A model generated the notes under the pieces. The model ran no database searches. It worked only from the letters and a program-made list of their open reading frames with translations, and was not told the DNA's origin. The translations under genes and the position numbers were made by a program. A DNA stretch of 64,000 nt from Gammaproteobacteria bacterium. Lineage in GTDB: Bacteria; Pseudomonadota; Gammaproteobacteria; Steroidobacterales; Woeseiaceae. The DNA is taken from positions 205,067-269,066 of the forward strand of contig JAADHU010000028.1 of NCBI GenBank assembly GCA_013151645.1. The letters are read 5' to 3'. Shown here in pieces: positions 60,472-64,000 of this stretch (position 1 is its first letter; each line of letters starts with the position of its first letter).

Positions 60472-60974
60472 ATTCGTGGCAACTGCTCGTGCCGCCTGTT
60501 TGAATCGTACTCGATCTTGTCACCGTCAAAGCCGCCAAAAAGGCGGCGGTGCGCCTGCAGCGAAAACTCGTCTGCCCGCGATTCGTAGCTTTTCACCCAG
60601 TCGATCAACATTTGCAAATTCTCGTCCTGTGCTTCCGCAGACGCATATTTATGCGGCTCCCAGGGTCGGGCTCTGCAATTTTCAACACATTGCTGTGTGC
60701 CGGGGTTCAAAAAAACAAGCTGCGAACACCGGCTGATAGCCGCTTCCAGCAAACTTGAATAACAGCCTTCGATGACCCAAGCATTGTTTCCGTCCATGAA
60801 TGAGGCCAGATCCTGCAGGCTTTCGTCAACGGGCCGCCTCGACATCGGCGAGTCCTTCTGCCACGCAAGTGTATCCAGGTCCAGGTACGCCACGCTCTTC
60901 TTCCGCACCCATTCGCGCGCATACGTCGACTTGCCCGAACCGGAGTTGCCGATAATAACAATCCTGATTGCCAT
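60468..60974 (-). CDS. P-loop kinase-like NTPase
   Basis: A 168-residue nucleoside kinase-like P-loop protein. Walker A is GNSGSGKST (about 9-17) and YLDLDTLAW at about 30-38 provides an acidic motif as in adenylate kinase or FlaR-like proteins. A lid-like region with Arg (AHRRLFGGF) is near the C-terminus. Reaction and substrate are unknown. Its stop overlaps the AraC-type regulator start (ATGA), so it may be co-expressed with the copper genes without being functionally related. Confidence 0.78.
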   Translation of the reverse strand: MAIRIVIIGNSGSGKSTYAREWVRKKSVAYLDLDTLAWQKDSPMSRRPVDESLQDLASFMDGNNAWVIEGCYSSLLEAAISRCSQLVFLNPGTQQCVENCRARPWEPHKYASAEAQDENLQMLIDWVKSYESRADEFSLQAHRRLFGGFDGDKIEYDSNRRHEQLPRI

Positions 60975-61221
60975 GAGAACCTGCCTTTAGTTTGGCACCG
61001 AAACCCGACTTACCGGAGAACGGCTGCTCTGCTCTGCGCTTCGCCGGGCAAACCGCGTATACTAATCATCGCTTCAATCGTTTAGTGTACGCTTCGTTGC
61101 TGACAACGGTAATGCTCTGTTGGCCGGATTTGAGCGGAACGCCGATGTTCTTATAGAAGACCGTGATCGATAACCGAGCGACAGCTGACCGTCATTTTCA
61201 AGATTCCAGGAACCTCATTTT

Positions 61222-61851
61222 ATGACTATGAATGTAATTGGAACCGGTGTCGGGCGCACCGGCACGTATTCATTGAAACTCGCCATTAATCGACTGGGTC
61301 TGGGACCGTGTTATCACATGGAACACGTACTTCAGAACATGACCGAACAGGTGCCGCTCTGGTCGGATGCGCTGAAGGGAAAAACGGACTGGCCAGCAAT
61401 ATACGCCGGCTTTGAAAGTGCCGTTGACTGGCCCACGGCCGCTTTTTTTCGCGAACTGCTCAAGGAATACCCGTCGGCCAAATTTGTACTAACCCATCGT
61501 AGCCCCGAGAGTTGGGCGGCAAGTTTCGGCTCAACGATTTACAAATTAATTACCGACAGAAGTGGAGCACCACCGGAGATGAGAGCCTGGCTCGAACTGG
61601 CTGCAAACGTCATTGCCCATACGGGTTTTCCTGACGATTCGGATAACGAAGACCTGATGAAGGCGTTTGTCGCGCACAACGAAGCGGTCAAGGCGACGAT
61701 TCCGGCCAGTCAGCTGCTTGTTTTTGAGGTAAAAGAGGGCTGGGAACCGCTCTGCGAATTCCTCGGCACGCCAGTACCCGATGAACCGTTTCCGCGCACC
61801 AACAACCGCGAAGAATTCTGGGATCTTGTCGCTGACAGCGCCGGACGCTAA
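61222..61851 (+). CDS. small sulfotransferase family protein
   Basis: A 209-residue protein of the compact sulfotransferase family (Sulfotransfer_4-like). The PAPS 5'-phosphosulfate loop is VIGTGVGRTGTYSLKLAINRLG at the N-terminus, the GPCYHMEHVLQN segment follows, and the 3'-phosphate segment is LTHRSPESWAASFGSTI (about 92-108). No TPR or membrane part is present. The acceptor is unknown. It converges with the oxygenase gene at 61882. Together with the TPR-sulfotransferase, the window has two unrelated sulfotransferases. Confidence 0.86.
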   Translation: MTMNVIGTGVGRTGTYSLKLAINRLGLGPCYHMEHVLQNMTEQVPLWSDALKGKTDWPAIYAGFESAVDWPTAAFFRELLKEYPSAKFVLTHRSPESWAASFGSTIYKLITDRSGAPPEMRAWLELAANVIAHTGFPDDSDNEDLMKAFVAHNEAVKATIPASQLLVFEVKEGWEPLCEFLGTPVPDEPFPRTNNREEFWDLVADSAGR

Positions 61852-61881
61852 CGACGTCGGCGTCACGTCGGCGTTTTTCGT

Positions 61882-62682
61882 TTACCCCAGCCGACCGTAA
61901 AACGTCATTCGAGCAGACTCCGAAAGCGATATTCCCGACTCGGTATTGTACGCGAGCACCACCAGCAACCGCGTACGGTGACCCGCGACCGGTGTTACCC
62001 GGTGCATCGAATTGCGACCGCGAAACAGAACCAGCGTACCGGCCTTCGCCGACAACGTATCTGCTGGAATACCTCCGTCCAGAACTTTCTCCGCCATGTC
62101 ATAGTTCATTTCGCCACTATCGGCGTCACGCACATCCTTCACATACTCGAAGGTGCCACCTTCCTCTGCTTCCTGGATCATCAATGTAATCGCGAACGAA
62201 GAGTTGTCGAAATGCCAGCCTAACTCCTGCCCTTCGCCCGCGTAATGAATGTTGATGGAAGACAATGCGTCCGCATATTCATACAACTCCGGTTCATCGA
62301 GAACGGCGCAGATGAATTGCCGAAATTCCTCGGCATCGTAAAGACAATGCAACGCCGAATCGGCTGGTATCTGGTCAGTCGTGATACAACCTTTTGACGA
62401 CAAGACTTCCCGGTTCCGAGGGTGATCGGGCGGAAAATCCGGGTCGGACGGGGCGATGTAGAGATTGTGTTTGCTGGCCGTGTAGTAGGCAGAATGCTGG
62501 TTCTCAACGGCATCCTTGCGGATCGAGTCAAGCGCTGCGGTAGTCATGAAGTCGCGCATGACCAAAGCGCCATCTTCTGATAATGCCCGTCTGCACGCGG
62601 TTCGGAAACCATCGCTGGATAGTGGACATTTTTCCAGGTCGACTACCTGAGACAATCGCCAGCTCATAGCCTCATTTTCCAT
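61882..62682 (-). CDS. 2-oxoglutarate/Fe(II) oxygenase of the HalD/BesD-like group
   Basis: A 266-residue oxygenase. The iron site is His157-Phe158-Asp159 (GWHFDNSSF) and His227 (SMHRVTPV), with Arg236/Arg238 as 2-oxoglutarate ligand candidates. The overall pattern (VMRDFMTTAALDSIRKD, GGTFEYV, AGTLVLFRGRNSMHRV) is that of the family that includes the amino-acid halogenase BesD. Halogenases have Gly in place of the Asp to make room for chloride; here Asp159 is present, so hydroxylation is expected. Free amino acids are plausible substrates. Start at ATG 62682, with ATG 62667 as alternative. Confidence 0.82.
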   Translation of the reverse strand: MENEAMSWRLSQVVDLEKCPLSSDGFRTACRRALSEDGALVMRDFMTTAALDSIRKDAVENQHSAYYTASKHNLYIAPSDPDFPPDHPRNREVLSSKGCITTDQIPADSALHCLYDAEEFRQFICAVLDEPELYEYADALSSINIHYAGEGQELGWHFDNSSFAITLMIQEAEEGGTFEYVKDVRDADSGEMNYDMAEKVLDGGIPADTLSAKAGTLVLFRGRNSMHRVTPVAGHRTRLLVVLAYNTESGISLSESARMTFYGRLG

Positions 62683-62813
62683 CGCTTCAATATCTTCGTT
62701 GATTCCATTGAATAATGGGAGATAAAGGGCTCGGAGACAAGGGGTCAGCGAGTCGCCGGTCGCTGTTTATTGCTATCCTCAGCCCTGAATACGAAGAACA
62801 GTCGGGACGGAAA

Positions 62814-63473
62814 ATGGATGGGAGAACTGGATCAATCCAGCGACGACGGCCTGTTTCCCAGGTTATTCGCCTATGCGCTCTGCTAATTTTAGGCAGCATC
62901 AGTTCAATCGCAGCATCGGCTTCTGACGACAAGGTGGAAATTATAAGCAGGCTTGGCCAGCCTTGGATGGTGCCCTACATACCGGGCGATGATGCGGAAG
63001 CGAAAGCGCTCGTGGCGTTCCGACAAGACATCTACCCGCGAGACGTTATTGCGGTGCTGTCGGGAGGTGGCGTCGGTGTCCCTGTTCGGTGGACCGGAAT
63101 TGTGGTTGAGCGCCGGACCATACCGATGCTCGGTGGCAATGCCGCAGAACTGATCGTAGAGCACCATTACTGGGACTGGCGAGAAACAACGAATGACGAA
63201 CTCATCTACATCTCACCACGCGGTGAAGGTCGTTTTCGTTGCTTCTTTCCGCCGTACGAAGTCGAGGTTCTCGGTGGGCACCAGGTAGGTGATTTTGTGA
63301 TCGTTTACGGGATCCCATGGATGATTAGACAAACAGACGGCCTCATAGGCGTAGAGTGCTTGAAGACCCGGTTTATTCCTGCCTTTTTTTATACGACCGA
63401 AGCGTGGAGTTACGGGCGGGACTTCGTGGAAAAGGGTGACATTGGAGATGTCCGAATATTGAGCACCAAGTGA
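62814..63473 (+). CDS. hypothetical exported protein
   Basis: A protein of 219 residues from the ATG at 62814. Basic residues (RRRPVSQVIR) precede a hydrophobic stretch (LCALLILGSISSIAASA) that looks like a signal peptide ending near residue 36. The mature part is strand-rich, with PRDVIAVLSGGGVGVPVRWTG and LIVEHHYWDWRE as its most distinctive segments. I do not recognise the family. The stop overlaps the start of the next gene (GTGA), so the two products probably act together in the envelope. The frame is open from 62715, but the earlier part is not protein-like. Confidence 0.65.
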   Translation: MDGRTGSIQRRRPVSQVIRLCALLILGSISSIAASASDDKVEIISRLGQPWMVPYIPGDDAEAKALVAFRQDIYPRDVIAVLSGGGVGVPVRWTGIVVERRTIPMLGGNAAELIVEHHYWDWRETTNDELIYISPRGEGRFRCFFPPYEVEVLGGHQVGDFVIVYGIPWMIRQTDGLIGVECLKTRFIPAFFYTTEAWSYGRDFVEKGDIGDVRILSTK

Positions 63474-63877
63474 GTCCGGTTAACGAGCGCAGGAACATTG
63501 CAAGCCTGAACAGTCGCCCAAGTACTGACGAACTGATACATGGTGCCGATTCCGTCAGGTTGGCTACCGAATTCGCTCATCGTTACAACAACATGATCGT
63601 TTTCATTGCCAGTGACGAATTGCTGCCAACATGTAATATCCGAAGAGGCTCATACGGGTCAGTTGTCATCCCTTACAGGGAAAAAGACCGGTTACCATTT
63701 ATAGTTATATTCTTTGCTGTCGTCTTCTTCTGGCTAGTTTTCGCATTGTTAACTGAACGACGATACTTTCAGCGCCGTATTAATTTTGTTTGGCGCAAAA
63801 TTCGGCAGAACGAAGAAGTACCTGGGGGAAAGAGACCTATCCAGGAGGTAGCGAAAAAAGAAACGCTCGAGAAATAA
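63470..63877 (+). CDS. hypothetical membrane protein
   Basis: A 135-residue protein starting at GTG 63470 inside the stop of the previous gene. It has a soluble N-terminal half with SDELLPTCNIRRGSYG and one strong membrane segment at about 77-93 (LPFIVIFFAVVFFWLVFALL), followed by a very basic tail (RRYFQRRINFVWRKIRQ). The orientation rule places the basic tail in the cytoplasm and the N-terminal half in the periplasm, with the exported partner. No family recognised. The remaining 120 bases to the end of the window show no gene. Confidence 0.65.
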   Translation: MSPVNERRNIASLNSRPSTDELIHGADSVRLATEFAHRYNNMIVFIASDELLPTCNIRRGSYGSVVIPYREKDRLPFIVIFFAVVFFWLVFALLTERRYFQRRINFVWRKIRQNEEVPGGKRPIQEVAKKETLEK

Positions 63878-64000
63878 ATGGGGAAAGATGCTGGCTGCGG
63901 CGCTGAGTTAATGCCAATAAACGGCCGCCGGCGGTTCTTTCACAAAGTTTTCCACTGCGTTCAATAAAGCTCCCGCGGGAGGATTTTCGTACCACGCGGA

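Noticed and set aside
1..64000. CRISPR array, tRNA, rRNA, prophage or complete insertion sequence.
   Set aside because: No regularly spaced direct repeats, cloverleaf, rRNA core, phage structural gene or transposase gene was seen in the reading.

Overview
The window reads as chromosomal DNA of a moderately GC-rich, free-living, flagellated gammaproteobacterium, probably an aerobic marine or sediment heterotroph. Support comes from a complete chemotaxis operon with a sigma-54-type promoter, flagellar sigma-28-type promoters, TonB-dependent uptake, periplasmic amidohydrolases and peptidases, a SAM-I riboswitch in front of metB, and short palindromic repeats with a 'CTCCTACA' core at gene ends. 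The taxonomy is inferred; no rRNA or tRNA gene was recognised.

Bases 1-13400 are mainly chemotaxis. On the minus strand, behind a near-consensus sigma-54 site (11985-12002), lie cheY, cheA, cheW, a PAS-containing receptor, a STAS protein, an unrecognised helical protein, cheR, cheD and cheB, nearly all tightly spaced or overlapping. A 169-bp MITE-like element sits between cheD and cheB and supplies the cheD stop codon. A second cheY with a CheX-like partner (561-1428) and two HDOD-domain genes (1656 and 12442) each have a sigma-28-like site upstream, so they look like late flagellar-regulon genes around the core pathway.

Bases 13440-24450 are mixed metabolism: Tat-exported aldo/keto reductase, gabD, riboswitch-controlled metB, nnrS, a 2-oxoglutarate oxygenase with an MFS transporter, and several small genes. 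Three decayed coding regions lie here (an HNH endonuclease, a small exported protein, an unidentified remnant). Bases 24450-33950 carry two exported amidohydrolases, an atypical M28 peptidase, a TPR-sulfotransferase, a TonB-dependent receptor and a TetR regulator, which look like a scavenging locus for amide or peptide compounds.

Bases 34200-37200 hold small unrelated genes all on the minus strand, with attC-like sites between some of them and no integrase. This resembles an integron gene-cassette cluster and includes a 34-residue lysine-rich protein gene. Bases 37390-43850 have an adenine deaminase, an MscS channel, an exported M18 aminopeptidase and an NSS transporter.

Bases 44019-50716 form an operon with a GST and a glycerol-type ABC importer (two ATPases, two permeases, a DUF2160 protein, a binding protein). 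Bases 51432-55988 form a tryptophan/kynurenine catabolic operon (aldehyde dehydrogenase, kmo, kynA, kynB-like). Bases 56108-60974 are a copper module: P-loop protein, AraC regulator with an HMA-like N-terminus, copZ, copA, a 27-residue membrane protein and a phospholipase D-family synthase. The right end has a sulfotransferase, a BesD/HalD-like oxygenase and two coupled unknown envelope genes.
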